Both the position numbers and the translations under genes were made by a program. The notes under the pieces are model-generated. The model was given only the letters and a program-made list of their open reading frames with translations. It had not been told where the DNA came from and ran no database searches. A stretch of DNA of 64,000 nucleotides. It comes from Apricaphanius iberus (lineage: Eukaryota; Chordata; Actinopteri; Cyprinodontiformes; Aphaniidae). Each line of letters begins with the position of its first letter. The stretch's first letter is position 1. The stretch covers positions 1 to 64,000 of the forward strand of contig JAPXFQ010001395.1 in assembly GCA_028564705.1 (NCBI GenBank). Direction: 5' to 3'. Shown here one piece after another: positions 1-12,665 of the stretch.

Positions 1-700
1 CAGCTGGCTGGTCTGTTCACCTGGTGGGGCTGTCCGGCATTGGCTGGGCCCCTGATCTTGGCGCCCCACGTGGGGCGGGATCTGGACCCTGGAGCTGGAA
101 GATCTGGATGTCCAGGTGCCGGCTGGGCGCGGCCTGGGGAGGGCGTACATCCGCTGCGGCTCTTGCTGTGGCTCCCTGGCGTGTGGATGTGTGGGGGCGG
201 GCCGGGTTGTTGGCGGTGGGTATTGGTCCGGGGTGGCGGCGGCGTGTGTTGTCCGTCGGTTGGCTGCGGGTCCTCCTTGCCTGCGGCGGCGGCGGGGGGC
301 CCTTGTCGGCTGGTCCCTGGTTGGGGCCCCGCTGGGCCTGGTCCCCGTGGCCTCCGGTTCCTGATCCGGGCCCGCCCTGGCGTAGCCGGTTACCGGCGGA
401 GCCCGTGGGCTCGTCACTGCGATCTCTCGGGCCCCAGCATTGCGGCTGGTGGGTGCTCCCCTGGGACTTCCATCTGTTCCTCTCTTGGTGGGTGATCGAC
501 CCTGCGCTGATCCGCCTGTGGACTCTGTACTCTGTGGGACCCTGGATGCATACATCTCTTGCCTCCTCCATGTCTGTGCCGATTCCTGTAGGACGGATTG
601 ACGGTTCCTTACACCAGCTATCAATCACTTGCATGGGGAAACCTTATTCAGACCTGCATGCTCGCACACACATAGGTGTGGGGACATAGGTGAGGACGGA
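1..700. repeat. GC-rich block, probable interspersed repeat
   Basis: The first roughly 500 bases are far more GC-rich than the rest of the window (runs of GGCGGCGG and GGGCCCGC). Both strands stay open for 150-220 codons, but this is what such composition gives by chance and no protein family is recognisable. The look resembles CpG-rich ends of interspersed repeats seen in teleosts; the class is not identified. It could instead be the edge of a CpG island of a gene to the left. Confidence 0.4.
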
Positions 701-1480
701 CATATCTTAAGCTGAGGTTATCATCATTAGTTAGTTGTTCACAGGAGCTTACCAGAAACATTTGTATTATGTTCATTAATCAATGCTTGTGTGTAGTGAA
801 TGTATAATTCTTTGTTTATTCTACTAGATCCGAACTATTGGTTTGGTTCTGTTCAGTTTGTTGTTTTTGTTTTGTATTACTGTTTCTCTGCCGTCCGGCA
901 GAGGTGGAGGACTGGGATGTTTTCTTGTGTTCTTTGTTTGCCTCCCTGTCTTGTGTCGTCGGTTCGCGCCTCTGTTGGTCCGGTTTCTTTTCTTCACCTT
1001 ACTTGGTACTCAGACACCAATTCTGAGTAGCATACTGCTAGACAGGACACGTTAAAAAAAATAAAAATAAAAAATAAATAAAAAAAAGAATTATTCTAGA
1101 AAAGAAACCCAGTTCTATTGTAATACTAACCATTTACCCCAGTCCAGCTGCACCGCCAGGGTTTCCTCCATTGTTGTTTTTTTTCTTCCAAATCATTTTC
1201 CTTTATAATCAAAATTTTAAAACTGATCACGGTCAGTGGTTGTTGCCAGATTTAGAGTTTAATCACCAATCATTACAGCAATTGCTGTGGTTTTGGAATC
1301 AACCATGACATCAGATTTTGAGCAGCAGAAATGCACCCATCGCCAGTCAATCCAACACACTTCAAGGTAACTCACAGTACTTAAAACATGCTGCCAAGCC
1401 CCCTGAGAAAAGAGCTTTGATGGGAATATGTCAAAGTATTGTGAATTAGTTTGTCACATCTTAGTTAATGCTTTTATGTC
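701..1480. other. Intergenic, nothing recognised
   Basis: A T-rich stretch (800-1030) and an A-rich run (1052-1090) are visible. No exon, RNA gene or definable repeat end was found. Confidence 0.4.
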
Positions 1481-1550
1481 ATGTAGTGGAGGTTGAAGGA
1501 AGACCCGGACGCAGAGTGACGGTTAGTGCTCTTATGGCTCATCTTTATTA

Positions 1551-2632
1551 GCAGCCCAAAACAGGCAAAGGACTCGGACTAGACGCGGGAGAATAACGAT
1601 GCAGAGAGATGTAGCAAGACATGACGAGACATACGACACAGAACCAGAAAACGAGTCCAAAACAAACAAAGATACAAAACACTCCCTAGAACAGGAACTC
1701 TGGGGGCCGACCATGGGACCCTAGAAACCAGGCAGAAAGTTTTGGAGGCCGGCGGTGGGGGCCTAGGAACCAGACAGGAAACTCAGGAGGAAGACCGTGG
1801 AATTGAGCCAGATTGAGCCTGAGCAGCAAACCAGAGGACCCCCTGGGTGACGTGGAAGCAGAAGTCTCAGGCTGGATCATGGCAAAGGTCTGTGACTCAG
1901 GAGCATAGGCTGGAGTCTCGGGAGTGCGTAGTCTGGAGACTCGGGAGCGCAGACTGGAACCACTGTAAAGTCACTGCAACACTGTCTGGAACCACTGGAA
2001 CATTCTCTGGGAATGTGGAACTAGGAGCAGTCTCTGCTGATAAAGAATCAGTCTCTGCTGAATTAAGATCCTTTTTTGCAGAAGGCTGAAGAACAGCTGC
2101 TGTAACAGCCAGCAGAACTGCTTCAATAACTAATAAATCCTGCTCGGATGGGCCAGTGCTGCTTTCTTCTGCAGGAGCCGGCTGAGGGAGAAGAGGAACA
2201 TCCATCCCATTTCCCTCCAATGGGTACAACGTAGGAAATGCCAGAACGAGGCGTGGCTCCAGGACCTGGACTAAACATCGCCGAGGATAGGCTACAAGTG
2301 CTTGAGAACGCCAGAGCGCAGTTACTGGTGCTTGAGAACACCGGGGCGCAGCTACAGGTGCTTTAGAGTGCTGGGGCACTGGAACTTGGGCTTAAGAATG
2401 CCTTGGCGCTTGGAACGGGGCTTGGTCGTACCAGCTAGGAAGCTGTGGCAAATCCCGGAAAGGTGGCTGCTCGCAGGTAGTGCCGATTTAGGGATTGTTT
2501 CTCAGTGGGTCGGGAGAGGAGGATAGATGACCTGGATGCGTTGGCATATAGCAGTCCAAAACAGGCTCAGGACTCGGGCTAGACTCGGGAGACTGAGGAT
2601 GCAGAGAGACGTAGCAAGACGTGACATCAAGA
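1551..2632. repeat. Repeat block bounded by 80-bp direct repeats
   Basis: Bases 1551-1630 and 2551-2632 are diverged direct copies of one roughly 80-bp sequence; both contain CCAAAACAGGC, GACTCGG and GCAGAGAGA followed by GTAGCAAGAC. The kilobase between them is GC-rich with GGCCGGCGG-type motifs and includes a 30-bp minisatellite. Direct repeats at both ends fit an LTR-like or array-derived repeat, but no retroviral-type protein or primer-binding site was recognised. Confidence 0.5.
2291..2380. repeat. 30-bp minisatellite, three units
   Basis: Three 30-bp units in tandem (2291-2320, 2321-2350, 2351-2380) share the pattern GCTACAAGTGCTTGAGAACG then CCAGAGCGCA with scattered changes. The unit length is a multiple of three, so the minus-strand frame stays open and reads a 10-residue repeat, but nothing else supports coding. 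Confidence 0.7.
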
Positions 2633-2639
2633 CTGCTTA

Positions 2640-3935
2640 GGTACAGAGAATAATTCTTGATTAATATCCTAGAGATTCTCAAGAATCTGAGGGTGAGGGG
2701 GAAAGTTCCAGCATTGTAATGTTTCAGGTGCACGGTTTGTCTTGTAATCTGGCCAATCTAAATCCAAAATATCTAAAATGCCTAACAGACTGCAGCCTAA
2801 TCTTTGTTTAAGAAAAATCAAAATTTATCCTACGACAAAAGGTAAAACTAGATAAATGTCAGTCAACAAAGACAAACATTATATTAAGTTGTTTGAGCTC
2901 AAGCTCAGAGTTATAATAGAATAGGACCAGCCTAACTGAAACAGGAACAGCGAGGACGGGTCCTGCTTGAAAGAAATGACGTTTCCTCACCCAGGGTCAA
3001 AACTGCCCAAGTCACGAGCAACCAGATGTCACAGTCATTGAGGAAATGCAGCTGAAGTCCACATGTTCAATTTCACTTTCTGTTTATTTCATTGGATTTT
3101 GTAAGGCATACCATTATGACAATAGACAGGTTAGGCAAGCATCGACCTAGTAACCTCCTTTTCACCTCTTAAAAGACGATATGCATAATACAGGTGCTGA
3201 ACAAAGTGTATTTGTCATCTGTTTTACACATGCAGCTGGTAACATACGTTCTGTTCTTTAAAATATGGGAACTGTCTACATAGGTGGTGTAGCCACAGGG
3301 TAGTCATTCAGCTCCTAACAGAGACCTGAGTGTTAAGTGTTTAAACAAAAGCATATTTTAGAGCCAAAATATATAATTGTATTAGCTGGATGTAAAAGGA
3401 TCGATCATTTAATTGTTTTTTTCATTTTTTGGTTAAATGAATGGCCCATTTAAGATTATTTGCAGCTAAAATACCATTTTTTTTACATGTATGGAAATAA
3501 ATGAGTGGAACTGTATTGTATAATTTGTGTGCAAGCTTTCTTTTTTTGGGTTGCCTTGCCAGGGACGAATTGTCATCTCGTTTGGAAGCCCATTTCCACA
3601 ACTGTTATGGAAAAATGGACAACAAAAATACTTCTATCTGATAGTAACAATATAGTAGGGTTGGAAATGGACTTCCATACAGATCTACCTTGCCCATCAT
3701 GGATTAACAGGTTGTTTCCGCTACATCTAAACACTTGTTCTGCACAAACTGTTCAGAGCAAGAAGTTGTAATCTTTGTTATTTTTATGTATGTCAAAACT
3801 GTCCATGGAATTGAAAAGACTAGAGAGCATAAACTGAAAAGTGTATTTTGTTTTAGCAACACTGTAAAATTTTGATCTGGGGTCTTGAGTTTGAATGAAA
3901 TCAATTAGACTTTTCTTCTTTACTTGAAAAGATTT
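2640..3935. other. Intergenic, nothing recognised
   Basis: AT-rich sequence with short frames only. No exon with paired splice sites and no clear repeat boundary seen. Confidence 0.4.
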
Positions 3936-3938
3936 TGT

Positions 3939-4032
3939 TTCTCATCCGAGGCTTCTTCAGTTCTGAAAAGACTGGATAGGAGTATCCAATATACACTATC
4001 TTTTCAGAATTGAAGGAGCCTCTTGGATGAGA
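3939..4032. repeat. Inverted-repeat hairpin of an interspersed repeat
   Basis: The left arm (3939-3970, CTCATCCGAGGCTTCTTCAG then TTCTGAAAAG) is matched in inverse by 4000-4032 (TTTTCAGAATTGAAGGAGCC then TCTTGGATGAG), about 30 bp with a few mismatches and a 29-bp loop. The following AGTCCAGTTGCCTTCATTTA is a motif I associate with a common fish repeat. The class is not established; Penelope-like ends are one possibility. Confidence 0.5.
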
Positions 4033-4039
4033 GATTAAA

Positions 4040-5810
4040 TGTTTCAAGACCAGAAGAAAAGTCCAGTTGCCTTCATTTAAACTCCAGAAAGTCCCATTGC
4101 CTGGGTGACTGAGAATACACATCAACATTTTGATCTGGGTTATATAAGCAGAAATAATACTCTTTTTAGTGGATCATGTCAAATTTTTCATATAAGTAAT
4201 TTTGTTACACTGAAATACCCATGAACTAATGCTACCAATCTCCTTTCCAGAACCTAGTGACTTACAGATGATAACCTTTTGTAAACATCTGATTTCTGTG
4301 AGCTGTCAAGTAGGCTCCAATACGGCTAAGGCCTAGCAGCCTAGATTCTTTAAATATACAAAAATAGAGACGGAACATTGGTAAATCAGCAACTGGGTCT
4401 CTTGACATGGGGAGTGAAAGTTGCCCAAGTGTAACAACTACTAAGTTCTTACAGAAAGGAGTCAGGGCACATGGATATTTGGATTATTCTTGCATATGAG
4501 GCCCCAGAGTCTAAGACCAGTTAGGGTGCCAATGATGCCCCCTCTCCACCACCAAAAGAACCAACAATGGGCACAGGATTATCCTAAACCACATCATAAT
4601 GCAATTGAATAAGGCAACCTAATAATTCTTGAATCTGCTGCAAAAATGTTGGTCTCAGACAACATACCTTCAGGGGTTGAGGCTTAACAGGGTCATGGGT
4701 GTTTAGCTAGTAAACATCAGACCAACACACTGTTGCCCTGGTGGTAAGATATGTCTGATTAATGACTCTTCAAAGCATTAACTTTGTTCAACCTAGAAAA
4801 GCCTACGTTACGGTCAAATTATTTGATTCAATTTTTCAAGTGATTTATAACTTGATTTTAAACATGACATTTTAAAAAATTATCATAATTTAATGATAAA
4901 TTATAATAATGCTACTCATTTTTAAGATTAATTAGTACAATTTCGAATAAGGAACTGTTGATTACCAGAACCAAAGCAGTCATCAGTGTCAGTCTTTAGC
5001 CACAGCCCAGCTTTAGATTTTATTTGATGGTAATCAGGATAGAAAAAAAAAAAGTAAAACTGAAATGAGGCAATAACTGCATCATTGTGTTTTGCCTGTA
5101 CGATTTGCATTTCAGCCCTCCTCACACAGCCTTCCCAGAATTAATGTTCCGCTTCTTGCAGGGGTTTTTCACATGAAGTAAAAATCACCAGATCCAGAAC
5201 AGAGACGGGTGTGACCGGTAAGCATCTCACCATGTCGTGGCAAATGTGTTTTTCCCAGACAGGAATCAGCAGTTTCAACATAGCGTCAGTTCTGTTTTTC
5301 TGCCGATCCAACCTTCAAGATTTGGAGGTTGCACGGCTCCACAGCTCAGGTGGGGGTAAATGTTGAGAGGACAACTTTCCACTGTGGAATTTACAAAACG
5401 TACACTAAAAGAAGAGTGATGAAAAGAAAGTCGTTTTAAAAATAAAAAGCAAAAGAAGTCCAATTTGTCAGAAGTAAAAATTATCTTTGGTCACTACACT
5501 GATCCACTGATAGTGGATAACTGTTATATATAACCCTGAATAAACCATCCCAGCTTAACAAAATGGTATTGGCGGCAGCATGCTGGGACGATAGACTGAA
5601 CTTAATATAAATACAAACCAAAATTCCTGAGCAGCATGTGTTGCTTTTTTATAACCTTGTCCTAAACTGATAAAGAATGGAACGATTTAAAATAAAAAGT
5701 CAGTAAAAAGCTCAGTTTCAAAATTGTTTTTCCGTTTTTATGTTATATTTGCAAAGACTTCCTACAATTCAATTTAGTTTAAATTTGGTTTGTTTACACA
5801 GTGCTGATTC
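4040..5810. other. Intergenic, nothing recognised
   Basis: AT-rich sequence without supported exons or definable repeat ends. Confidence 0.35.
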
Positions 5811-5814
5811 TCAA

Positions 5815-7070
5815 CAGATGTCATCTCATGGTTCTTTACAAGAAAAGGCATTTCAATTCAATCATACAAACATTCCAATCTAGTTAACGAATTCCAGGAG
5901 ATTGCATTGAGTCACTGCTTTGCAGTTGTGCCCCATTGATTAAGACTCCCTCATGCACTAAGCAAGCATGTAGCGACAGTGGAGAGGAAAAACCTTTAAC
6001 AGGAAGAAACCTCCAGCAGAACCTGGCTCAGAAACAGTGGTCATCTGCCATGACTGTCTGGGGGTTGGAGAAGACGCGGCAGAGACACAGAAAGAACAAA
6101 AGACACTAATGAAAGAGAACTTTCCATAGCTAAGAAAGTAAAAAGTTAGTTACAGGACATGGAGCAGGTGTAGCTTCAATTGAGAGGAAAACACTGAGAC
6201 GAAACGAGGTTAACAGCACAAGAGTAGTAGAAGAGAAAAGTAGGAGAGCAAAGAAAAGTGGGCAGTCTGTCCTCCAACAGTCTAAGCCACATGTGTTTAA
6301 CTCAAGGCCCGGGAGCCAAATCCAGCCCGTCATAACACTTTATGGGGCCCTCTAAGCTCTAGAGGACCATATAAATAGAACCTTAAATATTAATTCATGT
6401 GCACCCAAATACCATTTTATCAGTCAAATCAAAGCAGTGTTAATTTGAGTAGTCCTATATTGTGAAAAGATGTTCAGTATAATTTAATTTTAAGAAGTAA
6501 TAAACAAATGTAAAGACAAATATTCATTAATATTTTAATGTTTTGTTAAGCCTTAATGGCCCCTGAGACATTTTTTTTCGTTCCGAGGACCCCCAGTGTT
6601 GCATTTATTTGAGGGACCATTAAGGGTTAAAGATAGTTTTATTTAATACTTTCTGCCACAACCGGCCCTTTAAGGTCATTCATGATCTTGAATGGCCCAA
6701 AATGGAAATAAGTTTGACACTCCTGGTCTAACCCTATAACAGCATAACTAACGAGATAGCTCAGGACTAAGCCACTCTAACTATAACCTTTATCGAAAAG
6801 AAAGGTTTTAAGCCTGGTCTTGAAAGTATACAAGGTGTCTGCCCCATGGATTAAAACTTGGAGCTGGTTCCACAGGAGAGGAGCCTGACAACTAAAAGAT
6901 CTGTATCCCATTCTGCTTTTAGGAATCCTAGGAACTACCATTAAACCTACAGTCTGGGAGGAACAAATAGCATTGTGTGGACTTCCTGATAGTAAAAAAA
7001 ACTACAGTAGTCCAGCCTTAAATTAACAAATGCATTGAACTTTGTTTTAGCGTCAATTTTGGACAGAATG
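5815..7070 (-). repeat. Degenerate interspersed repeat, LINE 3'-region type, interrupted
   Basis: Segments such as AAAAACCTTTAACAGGAAGA (about 5987-6006) followed by AACCTCCAGCAGAACCTGGC, and GGTTTTAAGCCTGGTCTTGA (about 6804-6823) followed further on by GGAGCTGGTTCCACAGGAG, match from memory a widespread teleost repeat thought to derive from LINE 3' regions. It is split by a hAT-type element at 6288-6725; the two halves join in register once that element is removed. Strand is a guess. Confidence 0.5.
6288..6725. mobile_element. Non-autonomous hAT element (438 bp) with 8-bp target duplication
   Basis: The ends are imperfect inverted repeats (CACATGTGTTTAACTC at the left; AAGTTTGACACTCCTG at the right). 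Flanking 8-mers GTCTAAGC (6280-6287) and GTCTAACC (6726-6733) differ at one base, the size expected of hAT target-site duplications. The interior contains GGCCCGGGAGCCAAATCCAG, a look typical of fish hAT MITEs. No coding capacity. Confidence 0.7.
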
Positions 7071-7074
7071 TTTC

Positions 7075-8430
7075 TATTTTAGCATTCCAGAAATGACAGA
7101 AGAAAATCCTAAAAGCGTGATTAATATGGGATTTGAATATGTCTTGGTCAAAAATAACACCAAGGTTCTTTATGTTAATCCAGGAGGTCAATGCAATGCT
7201 ATCCAGATAGAATGCTTGACTAAGCAGTTTCTTTTTCAGAACTTTTGGTCCAAAGATGACAATTTAAAAGGAAAATGCTTAGAATGATCCACGTTTTTAT
7301 GTCTTCAAAACAATATCACAAGGAACATTTTTCTTGATTAGTCCTTACATCTTGTCAATGGGATGAAAACTAGACGTTTTTTTATTATTTATTTTCCAGA
7401 AATCTAGAAAAAAAAATGTGAAAACATACATTTAAAATCAGTTGTAGGTCTAATTATAGGTTAGAAGGGAAGAGATTGCTTTCATCTTTTTTTTTAAACA
7501 GCTATTGCCCCCTGTTGGACAATTAAAATAATTCCTGCCACATCAGCAGTCTGCAGGCAGTATGTATCACAGGAAAATACATAGCAATTATTAATATCTA
7601 ATATTAGTATTTATTCTGAAACAGCAAAACAAAGCAGACCTGCAATGCCTAAACATTCCTTGCCAGCATAACAAAAGGGGGTTGGACTCTACTAATATTT
7701 AGCATTTACTAGAGCTATTTTCCCACCTATCATGAAAGATAAAAAGCAAATATCTTAATTGTCTGCTAATTTCTTGAAAACAACCAAATACAATAGAAAC
7801 AGGAATTTCAAATTGATACACATTTGGAGGTGAGAAAAAAAACAGCTCCACAGCTAGAGGGCATCATGGCTTTCTTTATTTTACTACACCTGGCTTCTTA
7901 AAACTGAAACAGAAACTGACATCACAAGGACTTATTGTGAAATTCTTCAGACAATCTTACAACTAATATTTCAGCTTTACATGAGTGAGATATTTTTCTT
8001 TAACAAAAGTGACTAAAGATTTTGTTCTTGACTCTTATTTTAACGTTAATGTAATCATCTTTGATCTATGTGTACTTTTTGGCCTTCTGGTCCAAGGGAA
8101 ATAGTAATGAGCAACAACCTACCCAACAAACATGGAGCAAAGATACTTAATATTTACTCAATTATGTAAGACCTATTGGAGAAAAAAAGGAAAATAGTTT
8201 CAGCTGGAAAAGCACTTGTAGTGTGCAGACCTTTGCCAAGGCAGCTCAGTTCCCCTCCCCCACAGGTTTTTCGATAACCCCAATAATCACTTGCAGACAT
8301 TTAGTGTAAAAACATACAACTTTTATAGTTACGTCGCTAACTGACAAGTTGTTTTGAAGGTAACTACTGTTTTTTGTTTCAGCAGCCATACTCATCCTCA
8401 TGTAACAAAGTTACTGAGTAGAGATTTTTA
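7075..8430. other. Intergenic, nothing recognised
   Basis: AT-rich sequence; a 64-residue open frame at 7093-7287 has no recognisable motif and no splice support. Confidence 0.35.
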
Positions 8431-8611
8431 ACAATACATGGACTTCTCAGTGAAGGCTATAGGGTTTGGGATCGTGTCGTCATCACCTGACGTGGCTGCC
8501 ACTCTGGTAGTGTCCTACAGCGACAGCGCACCGTCTACAGACCTATTCACTCTGTCTCGTGGCTTAATTTCAATTTTTATTCATTTGCTCTACTATTTCT
8601 ATTACTCAACC

Positions 8612-9115
8612 ATGGTAAATAGTTGTTGTGTTGTTGGGGAGCAACAGAACAAGTCATGATTGCCAGGCGGAAAACAGTTTAACGTTTCGCACTTTTCCTT
8701 CTTAGAGGCATTAGTAGAGACTATCCGAAATAAAGTGTTGTCGGCTCGCTTGGATCTCAGATTTAGGTGGCCAAACAAAGTATCCCCGGTGTCTATGAGA
8801 GTGTGTCTTCTGCATTTTCATTTTGGTAAATTAGATTGCATAAGCTACTGTGACAGTGTGGAGGTCCTGTCACTACGGCTCCGATTGATCATGTGCCCTG
8901 GCTGCAGGGATATCCCTTTGGCTGAACGGTTAGCACACATGACTCTCACCTGGGAGTCAAATACCTTGTACCTTGCCACACAACATTTTTTTATAGATCG
9001 TTTCTTTCCTTCAACTGCAACATGCAAACCAAAACATCCAAGCTACCACCGGTTGGCTAATGTAGACACACTGAAACATACAATTCTTCTATGGGATAAC
9101 AATGTAGATTTTTAA
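8612..9115 (+). pseudogene. Degenerate THAP zinc-finger remnant
   Basis: A start at 8612 reads MVNSCCVVGEQQNKS, resembling the beginning of a THAP domain (normally CCVxGC). After an in-frame stop near 8657, the same frame reads SMRVCLLHFHFGKLD around 8800-8835, resembling the C-x-x-H end of a THAP domain. The second Cys of the first pair is replaced and the middle is disrupted, so a zinc site cannot form. I read it as a decayed THAP gene or THAP-bearing transposon fragment. The open frame continues to 9115 without recognisable features. Confidence 0.4.
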
Positions 9116-9119
9116 TAGG

Positions 9120-10640
9120 AAAAGCAGTAAATGAAATGTATAACTCTCATCTGCATCGGGATATGAAAGACCAGTCTTTTTTGACAAGTAAGCCACATCT
9201 CCCGCCTCACGCTATATAATAATATTGATATATATGACAGTAGCATATAACATCTAAGCACTTCTGTAACCCATTATTAATAGCACATGCTTGAATTCTT
9301 TCAGAGCTACAGGTTACTATGGGAGAGCAGTTTACCTTATCATTGTCTGGATTACTATGCGACACACTTTCGCGGTATTACGTTTTTTTTGTCATTATGC
9401 CTGGGGGCTTTCTTAAAGCCATTGTGAATTGACAATTAGTTTGAAAGACATATTTGTTTCTTGAATTACTTCATTTTCTCTTCTCTGACATTTCAACTCC
9501 TCTTGTTTGAGCTAAACCGTCTCAATGCTTGTACAAAACAATATATTAGGCTCTTCTTAAATCACTGCTGACTTCTCCATATTATCCATTCTTCAGTCAA
9601 ATGCACACCAGTTGGCCAAGCAGCAAATGTTTTACATTGATACATAATGTACCTCCTAACTTCTGATTTTCAGTGAAAAGCAAGGTATTTCTACCTTTCC
9701 ACTCATTCCACTGCTTCCGTGTTCAGTTAAAGGGAAATGCTGCATGACATAATTCAGCAAGACTAATTAACTTCCAGGGCCCAGGGTGGACTTGTCCTCT
9801 TCACTGCTCTTTTTTTTTGGGTTGTATAAAAGTAAATCATCCAGTTTACAAATACACAACATGTCCAAAACCTGAATAAAACTTTGCCCAATCTAATCCC
9901 AGGCAGTTTCTATGACGTTCCAAATGTGCTTGATTAGCAAGAAACAACACAAATCAGCGGCACAAACGCGCCACCATACAGTCCAGAAGGAATTAAAGGT
10001 TGGATATGGAACATGAGCATGATCACGATATCTAGTTAATCTAGGTTGTAGTTACAATAAAAACATAATTTCAGCTGTTCACTTTGCCTGGTTTGCTGCC
10101 GATGCGCCCAGCGACCAACCTGAACTGTGTCCAGTTGGGAACGTATCATAGAGGAGTTTAACTGACGGCTAATATTAGCCAAGTTAGCTAGTGAGTTAGC
10201 TTACAAATCCGGGAGGAAATTCGCCATTTCTATGTTATTTTGATGCTGTAGAAATGTTTAATGTGGGTCCATCTACAGTGGGCTTCACCTAAAAACCACT
10301 CTAGTACTTCAGTTATTTTGCGGTCACTCCTCTCCTGAGATGTATAATGATATCCCCAGGGCTCTAAAGCAGCCGTTTCACTTGCTGACTCCACCATTCT
10401 TCCCAGTGTGAGCAGGGCTGTGCCAACCATATAGTGGGTAGATCTAAACATAACGTCATTGTCATGCCCATTTTAAATGAACATTTTATTATATTTTAAT
10501 TCAAATATAGCTTTTAAAGCAAATGTTTTTCTTTCATTCTGCACCTCTTTAATCTGAAAAAAAATCTAAATTAAATTGTAACTCGACTATTTCTAGAGCT
10601 CCCACTTGGTCTGTTGTGGATTTTCAGGGTAGCCAATCTC
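9120..10640. other. Intergenic, nothing recognised
   Basis: No supported exons; scattered short frames on both strands only. Confidence 0.35.
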
Positions 10641-10655
10641 CCTTTATATTCTCAT

Positions 10656-12661
10656 TAGGGGTGTCACAATCTCAATTTTTTATCGAAAATCGATCGAAAT
10701 TCGGTCCCGACCTTGTGCATTGAAATCCTAAAGAGGATCGCGATCATGTCCAACCATATTTACATACTGTAGCGTCACTAGCATCCCACTCGGACTCCAT
10801 ACCAACAGTTAGCAGGAGTCATAAGGAATCACAAATTGCATTTTCCTTAACAAGTAACAGTCACAAGTTCACATATAACTCACAACAACACCTGGTAACA
10901 TTATTAACTGCTATATCACAATAAGAACATCCCTGTGAACAGAGCATACCTCTCGAAAGCATTTTAGCTGACGCCAGCAAGTAGCTATTAGCTAAGCCAC
11001 AGTTAAACCATGGCTAGGACTGATTAAGAAAGAAGCAGCGGAACCAGAGCTAAAGGCATACCTTCTACTCTCAAATCACCAGTAAAGAAATTTTGAGTTC
11101 CCCGTGAGTTAAGTCAACATTCTTGTTGTAAACAAGAGTACTACTGTTTGCTGCACATTAGCTCATTTCTCTGAGCCAGCTGGAGCTGAGAGTTGTTGCG
11201 CTGCAGTAACTGAAAAGAATCACTAGATGGCAGCCACCCTCTGTTAATAATAATTTCTGTTAATTATTTAAACAAGATTTTTACACTTGTAACGGTGTGT
11301 CCACACCAAACGTGATAGGAGCTACTAGAGCTTCAGGTTTACATGTAAAGTCAATGGAGGAGCGCGATGAAGCGCGACTTGGGGTACCGTGACACTTCCG
11401 AAGCTGATTTTCGTTGCGAAAAAGTTTTTCTGCCCGATTTGCACTACAGATGCGATGGAAAATTTGATAAGGAAAATTTGCGCTGCATTTCATGTGATGC
11501 ATTTTGTGCATTCGTGTTCATCACGTCTACAGCTCGAGTTGGAAAAATCTGAACTCCAGCGTCAAATAGCGCTGCAACAACCAATCAGGGGACAGAATGT
11601 CAGTCATTGTGTGACTGTCATGGAGTCACAGCCTCAGCAGGACATGGAGGAAATAGTGATAAACACCGTGGCTAATAACCCCGAGCTACATGGCACAAAG
11701 AGTTTTCAATACAGAGACAGGAAAAAATATATATAAATAGGTTAAACTATTTAGACAGGAATGCTCTTAAGAGGTTTGTGGCTGGCTCTTAAAAGAGCCG
11801 TTCTTGCTGAAAAAGAACCTAGAAGTGAGCCTTGAAACGGCCTCCTCACCTGGTTTCCTGGTAGCAGCTCCCGCAACACGTCCCATGCTGCTCAAATATT
11901 ATAAACTTTTACGAACCGCAGACAGCTGGACAGTTGCTCCGCAGTTGGTGTAGTTGGTGTGTTGGCAGGCAAAGCTTGGACCTTCACGGCACAAACTGGG
12001 CGAGCAGGTCATGTTCTCCAGGCGGCGAGGAGCCGGTGTTTATGAGAGGGTGCTCGCTGGTGTTTATGGATCCCTCCGCCGTAGCTAGACTGTATCTGTA
12101 GCTCACCAAACCCCCAGTGCAGCGGTCCCAGCTTTACCGGGGGCCAGGCCGAGCACGTAATTCACTCTGTCCTCCATCGGATCGGAGACCATAGTCCATA
12201 ATCCACCGGCAGCTGCACTTTAGTCCCAGCTCCGCTGAAGCCCAGGCTGAACACGCAGTCCTCCGTCAGCTCAGTCCAGCTCTGCTGAAGGCCAGGTCGC
12301 GCGTGAAAATGCCATATTTTAAGCGCATCCTGTTTGCTTTGTACACGCTTCAAGGTGCGAATGTTTACGCCAACAGCTAGGCCCGTGTCGCGCTTTTTTT
12401 TTGTCGCTTTATCGCGTTTGGTGTGGACACACTGTTCGTCTAACAATTTATTGTAAATACAATAATATTGTAAATACATTATTTCAATTTGACTATTAAT
12501 GCCTAATGTGATAAATTAGACACGAATAATGGAAATTGCATCACTTAAATGTCTTAAAAATCTAAAAATGACTAGTCTAAACATGGCATAGGGCTCTGTA
12601 CAGTAAGAAGAATCGTGACCCAAAAATCTAATCGAGGTTTTGAAGAATCGTGACACCCCTA
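10656..12661. mobile_element. hAT-type DNA transposon carrying a nested element
   Basis: Terminal inverted repeats read TAGGGGTGTCACAATCTCAA at the left and, in inverse, TAGGGGTGTCACGATTCTTC at the right. They are flanked by ATTCTCAT (10648-10655) and ATTCTCAC (12662-12669), an 8-bp target duplication with one mismatch, as in hAT elements. No hAT transposase was found. About 1.15 kb of its interior (11291-12436) is a second insertion with its own inverted ends. Confidence 0.75.
11291..12436 (+). mobile_element. Nested DNA transposon with MADF-like frame
   Basis: Inverted ends AACGGTGTGTCCACACCAAA and, at the right in inverse, AACAGTGTGTCCACACCAAA bound 1,146 bp inside the hAT element. A frame at 11389-11736 ends in EEIVINTVANNPELHGTKSF followed by QYRDRKK, which looks like the start of a MADF-type DNA-binding domain; PIF/Harbinger transposons often encode such a protein beside their nuclease. 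The putative 3-bp duplications (TGT and CGT) do not match fully, so the superfamily is tentative. Confidence 0.5.
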
Positions 12662-12665
12662 ATTC

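Noticed and set aside
17..689. Long overlapping frames of 150-220 codons on both strands at the left edge
   Set aside because: The GC-rich composition removes stop codons in every frame; low-complexity Pro/Arg/Gly content and no motif, start context or splice support.
4928..5463. Minus-strand frames of about 60 residues
   Set aside because: Length expected by chance in AT-rich DNA; no motifs.
8920..8985. tRNA-like sequence (TGGCTGAACGGTTAG ... GGGAGTCAAATACC)
   Set aside because: Boxes A and B are only roughly matched and I could not fold a full cloverleaf; at most a worn tRNA-derived SINE.
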